The notes below the pieces were generated by a model. It did not search any database. It was not told where the DNA came from and saw only the letters and a list, made by a program, of their open reading frames with translations. This document shows positions 26,628 through 37,035 of a DNA stretch of 64,000 nt, piece by piece (the first letter of the stretch is position 1; each line of letters starts with the position of its first letter). This DNA comes from Planctomycetota bacterium (GTDB taxonomy: Bacteria; Planctomycetota; Phycisphaerae; Phycisphaerales; UBA1924): the NCBI GenBank assembly GCA_963204725.1, contig CAUJHH010000064.1, forward strand, positions 43,125 through 107,124, read 5' to 3'. The translations under genes and the position numbers were made by a program.

Positions 26628-28818
26628 CGGGCCGCCCTCCGTTGTTGGAGATGTCTCTCTCCAGCACGCGCGAAAGCCGGGCGTAGCCGACCCCGACCAA
26701 GAGCATCAACAGTCCGATACCGATGAACGCAGCAACCCTCCACGAGGCAGACACCTGCGAGAAATCGAGGAGCACGAGCTTGCCACCCGCGACGTAGAGC
26801 AGCGCCAGCCCTGCGTGACGGATTCCAGCCAAGCTTCGGACGAACCCAAGAGCGATCATCCCGGTTCCGAAGAGTGCCCACCAAATCGAGACGGCGGCAG
26901 CCCGTGCGTGCGGGACACCCGACAAGACTCCGGCAATCCTGGCCGCCTCGTGGCTCGTGGCCGTGAGCACCACCAGCACAGCGAGCGCATTGCAGAGTGC
27001 TGACATCTGGTGCCACATTGCCATGTGGACCAGAGGTTCGCGGCGAGCGCGCCGCCCGCAGGCAGCGAAAGTCACGCCGATCGCGAGGCCGCCCCACAAC
27101 CCCTCGTGGAGCCCCAGAGGCATACCGGTATGGAACCACTGCCGGCCGACGAACGACATCGTCCACGGGACCGATGCGAGGGCGGCGCCAAGTGCGCCGA
27201 TCCAAACGGATACGCGACGTCCGACGAGGCGAGTAGCGGCGAGCCAAAGCACAGCGAGTCCGGTCCAAGCCCACGCGAGCGAATTGGATCGAGCTTGCTC
27301 ATGAAGCAACGACGCGAAGGTGAGTGCCGGTCCGATCGCAGCGCCGCGTTGCGCAATCGATCGGCGCCGAGACGGTGGCAGCCACTTGAGGAGGGCTGCG
27401 ACCGCGATCCACGCAGCCCCCGCCGCCCATACGCAGGCGGTCCATGGAGACAGGATGAGACCGTGGAATGATCTCCCGCCGGAGAACAACTCGCCGACGA
27501 GCGGCTCGTAGACGAACAGGTCCAACGTGGCCAGACCAAGTGAGACAACGGCGTACGTCGCGAGAGAGATGTGCCGAACGCGCCGCGACACGACGGCGCT
27601 CGCGATGCCGAGCGAAAGCCACGTGAGGGGTAGCGCCGGGCCAGAGAGCCCAACGCCGATTGCCAAGAGGACCAGCCCGCCGGACTGTGAGAACAAGGAA
27701 GCGATCATCAGAGTCGGCTGGGTCGTGTCCGTGCCCGGAGGCCCGACGACACGGACGCGAGTCGCGATACCCAGCGACATGCAAGCCGCAGACATGATGG
27801 AGGGAGCGAGCCAATCACGATTCGCGTACACATCGGAAACCACCAGCAGCGCGAGTAACGAAGCCCACGCCGTGATTGCGAAGCTGACGTTGGCAAACCG
27901 TGATGTGTGCCGCGAGGCAATCGGGTCAGCCGGATGCTGTTGCTGGACGAGCAAGTCAAGCTGAATCGCAAGCCAGGTCAGGCCCAGGAATGCGCATGGA
28001 ATCGCGACGGTGTCCCCGGTCACATCCATGATCCACGCGGTGCCGATCGCGACGGTTCCCCCCCAGCCAACCCATCGCATGTATGTGTGGCGAGATGGAT
28101 CACGTCTTGCGATGACAAGCGAAGATGCCAGCACCATCAACAGGTAGGCCGGCAACAGAAACGGGCTCCGAACATCCGACCAGAGCAAGACTGGGGTCAA
28201 ATAGGCGCACAGGAAACCCACCACACCTACCGAGACCAATCTGGATCGAAGCGAGATCGCGACACCAATCGCTGCGATAGATCCGAGGATGAGGAATGCG
28301 CCGCTCAGCGGCAAGAGGTGATAGAGCTCATAGGCAGCGAATGTGGAGGCGAAGAGCGTGCCGATTCCTGATGCGAATGAACCGGCACCAGCGACCGGGC
28401 TGACACGCTTCCGAAGGACCTCGCCGGCTACAAGCAGTAACGCGCCGAACACTCCACCCATGGCACATCGGGCAAGGGGAGGGAATCTCAACCAACCCTG
28501 GTCGTAGGCGAGCTTCACAAAGAGCCCCACGCCTGCCACGACAATGAGGGCCCCAACCCACGCGATCACCCGCTCACCGAGGAGTCGCTCCAGATTGAGG
28601 CGTGGCTTTGCTGCTCCAGAGATCGGCGCCGACAAGGCCGGTGCCGTACTTGCCGAAGTGTTCGTTGAGTCCGAAAGGGTTGGCCGCGATTCCTGGGCCG
28701 TCGCCCGACTCGAGACGGATCGCAGGATCCCGAGACGATTCTCGATCCTTGCGAGCCGGGCCTCAATGTCCTTGAACTGCTTGCGAATCTCACCGTCGCT
28801 GTCGAGTTCCGAATTCAT
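26614..28818 (-). CDS. DUF2339 polytopic membrane protein
   Basis: This 734-residue integral membrane protein starts with a short coiled coil (IRKQFKDIEARLARIENRLGIL, about 11-32) and a Ser/Thr/Pro linker. About twenty hydrophobic helices follow from residue 85 on, typical of the DUF2339 family. The family's role is unknown; coiled-coil plus many-helix layouts are common to it. The gene runs directly into the sarcosine-oxidase-like gene (14-bp overlap), so the two are co-expressed, though I see no functional link. Confidence 0.8.
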   Translation of the reverse strand: MNSELDSDGEIRKQFKDIEARLARIENRLGILRSVSSRATAQESRPTLSDSTNTSASTAPALSAPISGAAKPRLNLERLLGERVIAWVGALIVVAGVGLFVKLAYDQGWLRFPPLARCAMGGVFGALLLVAGEVLRKRVSPVAGAGSFASGIGTLFASTFAAYELYHLLPLSGAFLILGSIAAIGVAISLRSRLVSVGVVGFLCAYLTPVLLWSDVRSPFLLPAYLLMVLASSLVIARRDPSRHTYMRWVGWGGTVAIGTAWIMDVTGDTVAIPCAFLGLTWLAIQLDLLVQQQHPADPIASRHTSRFANVSFAITAWASLLALLVVSDVYANRDWLAPSIMSAACMSLGIATRVRVVGPPGTDTTQPTLMIASLFSQSGGLVLLAIGVGLSGPALPLTWLSLGIASAVVSRRVRHISLATYAVVSLGLATLDLFVYEPLVGELFSGGRSFHGLILSPWTACVWAAGAAWIAVAALLKWLPPSRRRSIAQRGAAIGPALTFASLLHEQARSNSLAWAWTGLAVLWLAATRLVGRRVSVWIGALGAALASVPWTMSFVGRQWFHTGMPLGLHEGLWGGLAIGVTFAACGRRARREPLVHMAMWHQMSALCNALAVLVVLTATSHEAARIAGVLSGVPHARAAAVSIWWALFGTGMIALGFVRSLAGIRHAGLALLYVAGGKLVLLDFSQVSASWRVAAFIGIGLLMLLVGVGYARLSRVLERDISNNGGRPDEGV

Positions 28819-28914
28819 GCGTTACCCCCGCATCGCAATGTTAGCGATTACTAGGGTTTGGTGCAAGGCCATTTCGTTCGATCGAGCCAGAGCGGCTGAA
28901 ACGCACTGCCTGTT

Positions 28915-29886
28915 CTAGAAATTCGGCGTCGGTGCTCGAAAGTCCTGCATTCGGATCGATCGGAAGTACTCAATGGTCCGGCCCAGCCCATCGCGCAGCG
29001 TCACCTTCGGCTCCCACCCGAGATTCGCTTTGGCCAGCGAAATATCAGGCTGACGCTGGCGGGGGTCATCCGCAGGCAAGGGCTTGTAGACGATGCGAGA
29101 GGTCGAACCTGTCAGCTCGACGACCATCTCTGCCAGTTGGCGCACCGTGAACTCGTGCGGATTGCCGATGTTGACCGGACCCACGAACTCGTTGGGGCCG
29201 TTCATCATCCGGATCATGGCTTCGATCAAATCATCGACATAGCAGAACGACCGCGATTGCCCGCCATCGCCGAACAGGGTGATCTCTTCGCCAGCGAGCG
29301 CCTGTCGTATGAAGTTTGAGACGACGCGGCCATCGAAGGGGTGCATCCGAGGGCCGTAGGTATTGAAGATCCGGACGACGCGGATGTTGACGCGGTTCGA
29401 TCGGTAATAGTCAAAGAAGAGCGTCTCGGCCGCTCGCTTCCCTTCGTCGTAGCACGCACGCGGCCCGATGGGGTTCACGTTGCCACGATAGCTCTCTGGC
29501 TGAGGGTGCACGTCGGGATCGCCATACACCTCACTCGTCGACGCCTGCAGGACCTTTGCCCGACATCGCTTGGCCATGCCGAGCACGTTGATCGCACCCA
29601 TAACCGAAGTCTTCATCGTCTTGATGGGGTTGTACTGGTAGTGGCCGGGTGCCGCCGGGCAAGCGAGGTTGTAGATCTCGTCCACTTCTAGCCACATTGG
29701 GTGGGTGACGTCGTGCCGGATCAACTCGAAGTTCTTGCGATTGAGGAGGTGGTCTAGGTTTGATTTCTGGCTGGTGAAGAAATTGTCGATGCAGACAACG
29801 TCGTGGCCCTGCTCGACCAGTCGCTCGCATAGATGTGAGCCGAGGAATCCCGCGCCGCCGGTAACTAGGATGCGTTTCAGACTCAA
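28915..29886 (-). CDS. uxs: UDP-glucuronate decarboxylase (UDP-xylose synthase)
   Basis: This 323-residue SDR enzyme converts UDP-glucuronate to UDP-xylose, a donor for envelope polysaccharide. The NAD-binding motif is [11 protein letters not shown]. The catalytic YDEGK (Tyr-x-x-x-Lys) is present, with the Ser/Thr of STSEVYGDP. The UXS-typical stretches [27 protein letters not shown] and [11 protein letters not shown] are all there. The length fits the bacterial cytoplasmic form. It lies 43 bp downstream of the hldD-like gene on the same strand and ends the long operon-like run. Confidence 0.93.
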   Translation of the reverse strand: MSLKRILVTGGAGFLGSHLCERLVEQGHDVVCIDNFFTSQKSNLDHLLNRKNFELIRHDVTHPMWLEVDEIYNLACPAAPGHYQYNPIKTMKTSVMGAINVLGMAKRCRAKVLQASTSEVYGDPDVHPQPESYRGNVNPIGPRACYDEGKRAAETLFFDYYRSNRVNIRVVRIFNTYGPRMHPFDGRVVSNFIRQALAGEEITLFGDGGQSRSFCYVDDLIEAMIRMMNGPNEFVGPVNIGNPHEFTVRQLAEMVVELTGSTSRIVYKPLPADDPRQRQPDISLAKANLGWEPKVTLRDGLGRTIEYFRSIRMQDFRAPTPNF

Positions 29887-29929
29887 GATCGGTCACTCCC
29901 ATTGCCCCGGTCGGCAGGCACGTTATTGA

Positions 29930-30964
29930 TCAGACGCAGCGTTGCGAGGCGCCGAGCGCCCTCGCGTAGGCCTCAATTCCTTCGAGGGGATCGATCCGGG
30001 GCACGAAGCCGAGCCCGGAATCGGTCTCGGTCAGGTCGGCGCAGGTGTAGTCCTGATAGAACGCCCTGACGCTTGCGGGCATCTCGTAGAACTCCACGGG
30101 CAAATCGTCTCTGCTGAGCCCAAGGCCGCTGCGGACTCGCTCCGCCATATCAAGGAATGTCGTCGCGCGACCGGATCCCACGTTGAACACGCCGGGCGAC
30201 GGGCGCTTTCGCTCTCCGAGGCCCGCTGCGCACATGGTGCATGCCACCACATCGTCAACGTGCACCTGATCGCGGGCCTGCAGTCCGTCCTTGAAGAGAC
30301 GGGGACGCTGGCCGCTTCGGATCTGCGTGAACAGTTGATGCGCCATTGAGGCCATTTTCCCCTTCCGAGACTCGCCCGGACCGAAGACATTGAAGTATCG
30401 AAGGCCAACAACCCAGGGCGATTGCCCGGAGTCCTGTCGATGGGCTTCGGATGCGGCGTGATGCTCGCACTCCATGAGCCACTTGCTGAATCCGTACACA
30501 TTGTTTGGCCGCCCTGCAGCCTCGAGCGGGAACGGCGTTCGCTCCGCAGCCTGCGGCGGCGTACCGTAGGTGGCAGCGCTCGACGCGTAGACAAGCCGGG
30601 TGGCCGATTGGAGGCACGCCCCGAGAATCGGGCGGAAGGACTCGGTGTTCTGCTCGATCATCCGACGCTCGTCGACGACGGTGGTGTCGGTAATCGCGGC
30701 CAGGTGGAATACGGCGAGCGGCGCCGACTCCTCGAGGAGTGAATCCCAGTCGATCTCGTCACAGGATGACGCGAGCATCTCGCCCGAGAATGGCGGCAAC
30801 CTGGCGCGGGCGTGTGCCTCCACGATATTCGCGAAGGAGCCCGACGAGAAATCGTCGATGACGATGACGCGTGCACCGGGCTCTCGCTTGTAGATCGAGG
30901 CAATGAGATTGGAACCGACAAAGCCAGCTCCGCCGGTCACGATGTACGTCGGGAGTTGGCTCAT
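29930..30964 (-). CDS. hldD: ADP-L-glycero-D-manno-heptose 6-epimerase
   Basis: This 344-residue SDR epimerase makes the L,D-heptose donor for the LPS inner core. It shows TGGAGFVGSN at the N-terminus, SSAATYG, the catalytic YGFSK and the HldD-typical block LRYFNVFGPGESRKGKMASM followed by LFKDG...DQVHVDD. It implies a heptose-containing lipopolysaccharide. Its position next to a UDP-xylose synthase and downstream of secDF and a LysM protein makes this an envelope gene cluster. It lies 39 bp after the LysM gene. Confidence 0.88.
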   Translation of the reverse strand: MSQLPTYIVTGGAGFVGSNLIASIYKREPGARVIVIDDFSSGSFANIVEAHARARLPPFSGEMLASSCDEIDWDSLLEESAPLAVFHLAAITDTTVVDERRMIEQNTESFRPILGACLQSATRLVYASSAATYGTPPQAAERTPFPLEAAGRPNNVYGFSKWLMECEHHAASEAHRQDSGQSPWVVGLRYFNVFGPGESRKGKMASMAHQLFTQIRSGQRPRLFKDGLQARDQVHVDDVVACTMCAAGLGERKRPSPGVFNVGSGRATTFLDMAERVRSGLGLSRDDLPVEFYEMPASVRAFYQDYTCADLTETDSGLGFVPRIDPLEGIEAYARALGASQRCV

Positions 30965-31003
30965 CGACCGATCCTATCGCCCGCGCGATGCGGCGTCTTT
31001 GGT

Positions 31004-31642
31004 TCAGGGGAGTGCCGGGATCACGATCGTCTGACCCGGACGGATCGACCGCTCGTCCTTCAAGCGGTCGCGATTCGCCTCAAGGATCAACTTCCAGTGC
31101 ACAGTTGATCCGTACTGGCGTCTGGAGATCTCGGCAAGGGTGTCGCCGGACTGCACGACATACTCGGTCGCGCGGACCGTCACAGAACCGGCGGGAGCCC
31201 GGAGGATCTCTTGGCCCTGGATGTTCCGGGCGTCAAGAGGGATCTGGATGGTCTGGCCCTCCCGGAGACGTGTCGGATCTTGGAGCGGATTCGCTCTTAG
31301 GAGCGCCGCGCCCAGATCTCGCGACCCCATCTCCCGCTGGGCGATCGACTCGATCGTGTCTCCACGTCGAACGGCGTAGCTCCGGAATCGGGGCGCCACC
31401 ACGCCGTCGAGTCGGGCGGCGGGCGGTTCGACGAGTGCATTCACCGGCTTAGTCGCTGGTGTGGGAGGAACGATCCGAGGCGGAGGGTTGGCCTCATCAA
31501 CTTCGGTGATCGGCGACTGAATGGGAGCCGCGTCCGTATCGAACGCGATTGTTCGACCGGCCGGCTGCCACCACCAATATACGGCGATCCATACGACCAC
31601 CAGGATCCCGAATCCAGTCGATGATCGCCTGATCGCGTCCAT
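31004..31642 (-). CDS. Membrane-anchored protein with two LysM domains
   Basis: This 212-residue protein has a single N-terminal membrane helix (about 9-25, GFGILVVVWIAVYWWW) and a Pro-rich linker. Two LysM modules follow, at about 88-135 (YAVRRGDTIESIAQREMG) and 155-210 (YVVQSGDTLAEISRRQYG). LysM binds peptidoglycan or other GlcNAc polymers. No hydrolase domain is present, so it is a binding or anchoring protein in the periplasm. It follows secDF by 8 bp. Confidence 0.88.
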   Translation of the reverse strand: MDAIRRSSTGFGILVVVWIAVYWWWQPAGRTIAFDTDAAPIQSPITEVDEANPPPRIVPPTPATKPVNALVEPPAARLDGVVAPRFRSYAVRRGDTIESIAQREMGSRDLGAALLRANPLQDPTRLREGQTIQIPLDARNIQGQEILRAPAGSVTVRATEYVVQSGDTLAEISRRQYGSTVHWKLILEANRDRLKDERSIRPGQTIVIPALP

Positions 31643-31650
31643 GGCGAGCC

Positions 31651-34600
31651 TCAGGTTGGGCCGGCGGTCAGGGCCTTTGTCGCACCGCGCTCTGACTTCT
31701 TCGACCAGACGATCGGCGCGCCGACCGCGATCGAAGAATAGGTACCAACCGCCACACCGACGAGCATGGTGAACGCGAACGCCCGGACGCCAGGGCCTCC
31801 GAACGTGTACAGGATCACGATTGAGAGCATCGTGGTGCCCGAGGTGATGACCGTGCGGCTGATGGTCTGGTTGATCGCGCTGTTGATCGCGTCGCGGCTC
31901 GCAAACGACACCTTGCCGCGATTCTCGCGGATTCGATCCATGATGATGATCGTGTCATTCAGCGAGTAACCGATGATCGTGAGCACCGCGGCCACGAGGT
32001 TGAGGTCGATCTTGAACGGCATGATGCCGATCGACTGGAGCGCTGGTTGCAGGGTCGGGATATCCCAAAGGACTTCGGCCAGCGCGACAAACCCCACGCA
32101 GGTGAGCACGTCGTGGAAGAGACACGCGATCGCGGCAGCCGAATAGAGGGCCGAGCCGAATCTCACCCAGATATAGATGCCGATGAGCAGGATGCTGAGC
32201 AGGATCGACGCGACGGCCTTGGCCTTGAAGCTCTCGGCAACCGCGGGGCTGAAGCTGCGGACCTCGGCAAGCGTCGTAGGCGTCGTGAGCGACTCACGCA
32301 CGAGGTTCCACTCTCGCGTCGCGACGGTGGCCCACCACTGGTCTTCGTTGTCGAACGCGCTCGTCGCGGGATCGTGGACAAGCAAAACCGCCGATGTCAC
32401 CGCGAGCGGTGAGCCGGCCATCACAATCATCTCACGTCGGCGCGACGTGGTATCCGAGAAATCCGGCTGGCCACGGAGCGACTCGATGCGATCCTCAAGG
32501 TCTGCGAGCGGCTGCGCCGGGCTGATGTTCTCGAGGACGATGGCAACGCCGCCGAGGTAGCGTGTGACATCGTTCAGCATCTCCGGCCGATCGATACTGT
32601 CACCCAATCGCGGATCGAGGATCTGATAAACGGGAGCGGCGCGAACGCTGGGCTCCTCGGCACGCGCAAACTCGAGCGCGGGACGGATGTCGAGCACATC
32701 CTGAAACGCGCTCGTCAGCGACTCGATGACTGCCGACTGATCGGTGACCGTCGTTCGCACAACGAACGTATCAGATGTGACACCATCTTCCTCTGCGTTG
32801 ATCGGGAGGACTTCTGCGCTGCGGATCTGTGCGAGGGAACTGTGTTCGCCTGCATTCTCTGCGATCGCGCGGACCCGCTCCTCGACCTCTCGCCGGGTCA
32901 TGGTGTGGCGAGTTCCGTTCGGCTGCCCCTCAGCCTGCCCCAGATGCAGCGTGACCTGGACGCCGCCGCGGAACTCGGTATCGAGCATTTTCTCGCCACG
33001 GAAGACGATCATCGTGAGGCCGAGCCCGACGTAGACCACCGAAATGATCAGGAACACGCCGCGGAGCCTGATCCAGTCGATGTTCGGGCTGAAGAGTCTT
33101 CCGATAGGCTTCACGGCCATCGGGAGCATGCTGGTCGCTCTCCAACCGCCGTAGGTCACAGCTGCATCGAAGATCGTCCGTGTAACCAGAAGCGCCGAGA
33201 ACAGTGTCGCGACGACGCCGATTCCGAGCGTGATCGCAAATCCCTTGATCTCAGGCGTGCCGGTGTAGGCGAGGACGACGCAGACAATCAGGTTTGTGAC
33301 GTTGCCGTCGAAGATCGAACTGAAGGCCTTTGCATGACCAAGTTTCACCGCGGACCGCATGTCCTCGCCTCGCTCGAGTTCCTCGCGGATTCGCTCGAAG
33401 ATGAGCACGTTCGCGTCGACTGCCATGCCGAAGGTGAGAATCACGCCCGCAATGCCGGGGAGCGTGAATGCTGCTCGATTGAGCGCCATCGCTCCGATGA
33501 CCAGCACCGCCGTGCAGAGCAGGCCGAAGACGGCAATGCCGCCGCACACGAAGTAGTACACCAGCATGAAGACGCCGATGGTAATTAGGGCGATCTTGCC
33601 TGCGCTGACACCCTGGCGAAGGTTGTCGGCACCGAGTTCCGGCCCCAGCGTGTTCTCGCTGATCGGCTCGGGAGACAAGCGAGCGGTCAGGGAGCCCGCC
33701 GTGAGCACGCGCACGATGTAGGTGATCTCCGGCTGCGAGAAGTCGCCGGTGATGATGCCGCTCTTCGAGATCGCGTTGTTGAGCACCGGGGCCGTGTAGA
33801 TCTCGTCGTCGAGAACCACCGCCATCTTGTCGCCGACATGATCGCGGGTGAGGTCGCCCAGCCGAACCGCGCCGCGAGAGTCCATCTCGAAACTGATGGC
33901 TGGCTTACCCACGTCGTCCTGGCTTTGGAACGCTCCGGCCACACCCCAAGGGCCGTCTTCCTGGGTGAGTCGCGTGGTGCGGGTGTTCCAGCACAGCACG
34001 TAAATCTCGCCGTCGTAGGCCTCCGCGACCATCCCTCGGCCGCCGAAGAATCCCACTGGATCTCGCTCGAGTGCCCGCTGCTCAGCGATGTTGCGGTACC
34101 AGTTCTCGAGCTGATTGATCTTGTACCACCCGGCATCGGGCGCCTTGGCGTTGCGGGGACCGATCCGCCGGAGCTCGTCGCGGAGGGACTGTTCGGAGGG
34201 GTGCTCCGCAACGTCACAGAGGATCCGAAAGGAGAGGACACCAGCGCCGCGCAGCAGTCGCTTGAGATCGCTGGAGTCGTCCAGTGTGCGGCGTTCGGAT
34301 TCCAGCACGGCGTAGGCCGCGAGAATCGTGTCAAGCTGTGCGGTGGACTCGGGATGCCCTTCCCGGATCCGATCGATGGCGCGCTGGCGGGGGCTCGGAA
34401 GCGTGATGTAGCTGCCATCCTCGTCCTGGAGCGTGCGAGTCCTATTGCTGAGCGACAGGGCTCCGCGGATCTCTTCGGCCGAGAGCGCGGCACGCACGAC
34501 AGTGTCACGCGTTGACTCATACTCCCGTTCAGCAATGGCAACCGCTCCTGCGAGCGTGTCGAGCTCGGCCTCGGGTCGTCCCTCCTGCTCGGCTGCTTTC

Positions 34601-35100
34601 AACGCTTCGCGGGAGGTCTTGGTCGCGTCGTACGCCAGAGCGGCCGTTCGCAGCCGCTCCGCGTACGCCGCGTCCTCACCGGCGACGCGGCTGATCTCTT
34701 CAGATCGGTCCGGCTCCAGAAGCCGAGTGATCCGATCCACGTCAGAGCTCGAGAGCGACTGTGTGCGGAGCGACTGGAGCGTCGCATCGAAGTCTGCGGC
34801 CAGTTTCTTGACACGATCGCCCGGCAGGGGCATGGTGACCTCGATGCGATCGCGCCCCTGCGCGGTCATCGAGATCTCCATCATGCCGTTGGGATCGACG
34901 CGATTCTTCAGCACCTCGATGGTGCGGTTGAGCACGTCCTTTGCGTTGTCTCCCGGCCGGATCTGAACGGCGTAGACCAGGCTCACGCCACCGCGCAGGT
35001 CCTTTCCCAGCCGAATGTTCTTGTCGACTGGAAAGATCGCCGAGACGGCGAGGACAAGGATGGCAATGGAAAAAATCGCGTTGCGAAGGATGTGACGCAT
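31651..35100 (-). CDS. secDF: Fused SecD-SecF protein-export subunit
   Basis: This 1149-residue membrane protein fuses SecD and SecF, which use the proton gradient to pull exported proteins from the SecYEG channel. The SecD part starts with a helix and the motif LGKDLRGGVSLVY, has an unusually long periplasmic region (to about 470) with charged coiled-coil stretches, then the SecD core (TFGMAVDANVLIFERIREEL). SecF starts near 670 (DTEFRGGVQVTL) and ends with YSLNDTIIIMDRIREN. About twelve membrane helices are present. The enlarged first periplasmic domain, with an inserted coiled coil at about 125-230, is longer than in typical SecD. yajC lies upstream. Confidence 0.95.
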   Translation of the reverse strand: MRHILRNAIFSIAILVLAVSAIFPVDKNIRLGKDLRGGVSLVYAVQIRPGDNAKDVLNRTIEVLKNRVDPNGMMEISMTAQGRDRIEVTMPLPGDRVKKLAADFDATLQSLRTQSLSSSDVDRITRLLEPDRSEEISRVAGEDAAYAERLRTAALAYDATKTSREALKAAEQEGRPEAELDTLAGAVAIAEREYESTRDTVVRAALSAEEIRGALSLSNRTRTLQDEDGSYITLPSPRQRAIDRIREGHPESTAQLDTILAAYAVLESERRTLDDSSDLKRLLRGAGVLSFRILCDVAEHPSEQSLRDELRRIGPRNAKAPDAGWYKINQLENWYRNIAEQRALERDPVGFFGGRGMVAEAYDGEIYVLCWNTRTTRLTQEDGPWGVAGAFQSQDDVGKPAISFEMDSRGAVRLGDLTRDHVGDKMAVVLDDEIYTAPVLNNAISKSGIITGDFSQPEITYIVRVLTAGSLTARLSPEPISENTLGPELGADNLRQGVSAGKIALITIGVFMLVYYFVCGGIAVFGLLCTAVLVIGAMALNRAAFTLPGIAGVILTFGMAVDANVLIFERIREELERGEDMRSAVKLGHAKAFSSIFDGNVTNLIVCVVLAYTGTPEIKGFAITLGIGVVATLFSALLVTRTIFDAAVTYGGWRATSMLPMAVKPIGRLFSPNIDWIRLRGVFLIISVVYVGLGLTMIVFRGEKMLDTEFRGGVQVTLHLGQAEGQPNGTRHTMTRREVEERVRAIAENAGEHSSLAQIRSAEVLPINAEEDGVTSDTFVVRTTVTDQSAVIESLTSAFQDVLDIRPALEFARAEEPSVRAAPVYQILDPRLGDSIDRPEMLNDVTRYLGGVAIVLENISPAQPLADLEDRIESLRGQPDFSDTTSRRREMIVMAGSPLAVTSAVLLVHDPATSAFDNEDQWWATVATREWNLVRESLTTPTTLAEVRSFSPAVAESFKAKAVASILLSILLIGIYIWVRFGSALYSAAAIACLFHDVLTCVGFVALAEVLWDIPTLQPALQSIGIMPFKIDLNLVAAVLTIIGYSLNDTIIIMDRIRENRGKVSFASRDAINSAINQTISRTVITSGTTMLSIVILYTFGGPGVRAFAFTMLVGVAVGTYSSIAVGAPIVWSKKSERGATKALTAGPT

Positions 35101-35209
35101 GGAAACCGCTCAGGTGAACCGGCCTGGAGCCCTACTGGCCCCGCCAAACCGGGCTGAAAGGATAGCCCACCGGCGTTCGAACGCCCGGCATCGATAGATA
35201 TCCGTTTGG

Positions 35210-35710
35210 TCAGGTCGCCGCGCCCGCGGTCTCGCGCTGTGTGGCGTTGGGCTTCTCTTCGATCGCCCGCTCGCCTGCGGGAGAGGGCTGGATCACGCCC
35301 GTGATCGCCGACTTGGCAAAGCGAATGCGGACATTGGAGTTCTCGTCCACGCGAAGAACCACCTCGTCGTTGCGGACCTCGGCGACATTCCCGATGAGTC
35401 CACCGATGGTCTGCACCTTGTCGTTCTTCTTCAGCGAAGAAATGAGCTGTTCGCGGCGTTTCTTGTCCTTGCGCCCCGAGAACAAGGACATGACGACCAT
35501 CATCACGAGCATCAGGACGATCATCGTCATGACGAACGAGCCCGAACGCGGCGCCGCAGCTCCCGCGCCAGGGCCCGGACCAACAGGCAACTGCTCCCCG
35601 GTTGCCGGGACCGTGGGCGACCAGCCGGGAGCGGCGGCGGCGTCTTGCATGGCGAGCATCGAGGAGAGCGGGCCGGACCCAAACCCGGACGACGAGATCC
35701 AATCGGACAT
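35210..35710 (-). CDS. yajC: Sec translocon accessory protein YajC
   Basis: This 166-residue protein contains a YajC domain: one membrane helix (FVMTMIVLMLVMMVVMSLFS) followed by RKDKKRREQLISSLKKNDKVQTIGGLIG and a small beta-rich domain. YajC joins SecDF in the holotranslocon. The helix is preceded by about 60 residues rich in Pro, Gly and Ala, which most YajC proteins lack. I choose the ATG at 35710, with an AAGG-type site upstream, over an ATG at 35749 whose extra residues would overlap the Tgt stop. Placement between tgt and secDF is classical. Confidence 0.92.
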   Translation of the reverse strand: MSDWISSSGFGSGPLSSMLAMQDAAAAPGWSPTVPATGEQLPVGPGPGAGAAAPRSGSFVMTMIVLMLVMMVVMSLFSGRKDKKRREQLISSLKKNDKVQTIGGLIGNVAEVRNDEVVLRVDENSNVRIRFAKSAITGVIQPSPAGERAIEEKPNATQRETAGAAT

Positions 35711-35754
35711 GTGGTTGACCTTTCCGGCGGGCCGATCGGCCCACGCCACTCATG

Positions 35755-37035
35755 TTAGGAGGGGTTGGTGCCCGTCCTGCGTGTCGCGACTGGCCATCGC
35801 TCGAAAAAGCCGGACCAGGTCCCGGTGCGGATCGCGTCTCGCACCGCCGCCATGAACCTCTGGAAGTGTCGGAGGTTATGGATGCTCACCAGTGTGGGAC
35901 CGAGCATCTCGCCAGCCATGAACAGATGCCGGATATAGGCCCGGGAGAATGTCCCGTGCGAAGTGCCGGTCCCCGGCAGGGGCCAGCCGTGTGCACCGGG
36001 GTCGCACGCGTAGCAATCGCAATCGGCCTCGATCGGTGCATCGTCCTCGGCGAACCGGAGGTTCCTGAGGCGGATCTGCCCAAACCGCGTGAACGCGTTG
36101 GCATTTCGTCCATTGCGGGTTGGAAGCACGCAATCGAACATGTCGATTCCCGCCCGGACCGCTTCGACAATATCGCACTCGTACCCGACACCCATCAGGT
36201 ACCTCGGCTTGTGATCGGGTAGCAGCGGCGCGGTGTGGCGCACCACGGCAGCGATCTGGTCGCCGGACTCCCCCACTGCCACACCGCCAATGGCGTAGCC
36301 CGGCAGATCGATCTGACAGATTCTCTCGGCCGACCATGAGCGTCGATCCAGATCCGTGCCGCCTTGCACGATGCCGAACAGGGCTTGGTCGCCTTGGCGA
36401 GTGTGCGCCCGCTTGCAGCGTTCCAACCAGGTGACCGTCCGTTCGTTCGCGACGGCCAGTCGTGCCACATGGTCGTACCCGCGCTTGCCACCGGGGTGAG
36501 GAGGTCGCCCGTCTCTCGCCGTGGCGTTTCGGAGCCGCTCCTGGTTCGGCTCGTGCACCGAAGGGTCGATCGATGGCGGACAATCGTCGAACGCCATGAT
36601 GATGTCCGCGCCAAGCTCGTTCTGCACGTGGATCGCGCGTTCGGGTGTAAGACGCACTTCGGCGCCGTCCACGATGGACTTGAACGTGACCCCGTCATCA
36701 TCGACCCGGTTCATTGCCGCGAGCGAATACGCCTGATACCCGCCAGAGTCCGTCAGAACTGGCGAATTCCAACCCATGAACCGGTGGACGCCCCCGCGCC
36801 TGCGGATCAATTCCGAGCCTGGTCGAAGCATGAGGTGGTACGTGTTGTTGAGGAGGATCTGGGCGCCAGTCGCCGCCACCTGACTCGGTAGCACGCCCTT
36901 CACGGAACCTCGCGTACCAACCGGCATGAACGCGGGGGTGTGGAACACACCGTGCGGGGTGTGGATCTGCCCCACGCGCGCACGAGACTGCGTGCATCGA
37001 GCGAGAATATCGAGCCGCAGCGGGCTACCGCTCAC
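35755..37035 (-). CDS. tgt: tRNA-guanine transglycosylase
   Basis: This 426-residue enzyme exchanges guanine-34 for the queuosine precursor in tRNAs with GUN anticodons. It has the substrate-binding stretch TDSGGYQAYSL, the active-site region ADIIMAFDDCPP and the nucleophile motif DCVLPTRNGRNA. The zinc ligands are in DCDCYAC with a later conserved His. An insertion of about 20 residues occurs near 165-185 (ARDGRPPHPGGKRG), a region often variable. The start overlaps the rhomboid gene stop by 4 bp, and yajC follows, so it belongs to the same transcription unit. Confidence 0.95.
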   Translation of the reverse strand: MSGSPLRLDILARCTQSRARVGQIHTPHGVFHTPAFMPVGTRGSVKGVLPSQVAATGAQILLNNTYHLMLRPGSELIRRRGGVHRFMGWNSPVLTDSGGYQAYSLAAMNRVDDDGVTFKSIVDGAEVRLTPERAIHVQNELGADIIMAFDDCPPSIDPSVHEPNQERLRNATARDGRPPHPGGKRGYDHVARLAVANERTVTWLERCKRAHTRQGDQALFGIVQGGTDLDRRSWSAERICQIDLPGYAIGGVAVGESGDQIAAVVRHTAPLLPDHKPRYLMGVGYECDIVEAVRAGIDMFDCVLPTRNGRNANAFTRFGQIRLRNLRFAEDDAPIEADCDCYACDPGAHGWPLPGTGTSHGTFSRAYIRHLFMAGEMLGPTLVSIHNLRHFQRFMAAVRDAIRTGTWSGFFERWPVATRRTGTNPS

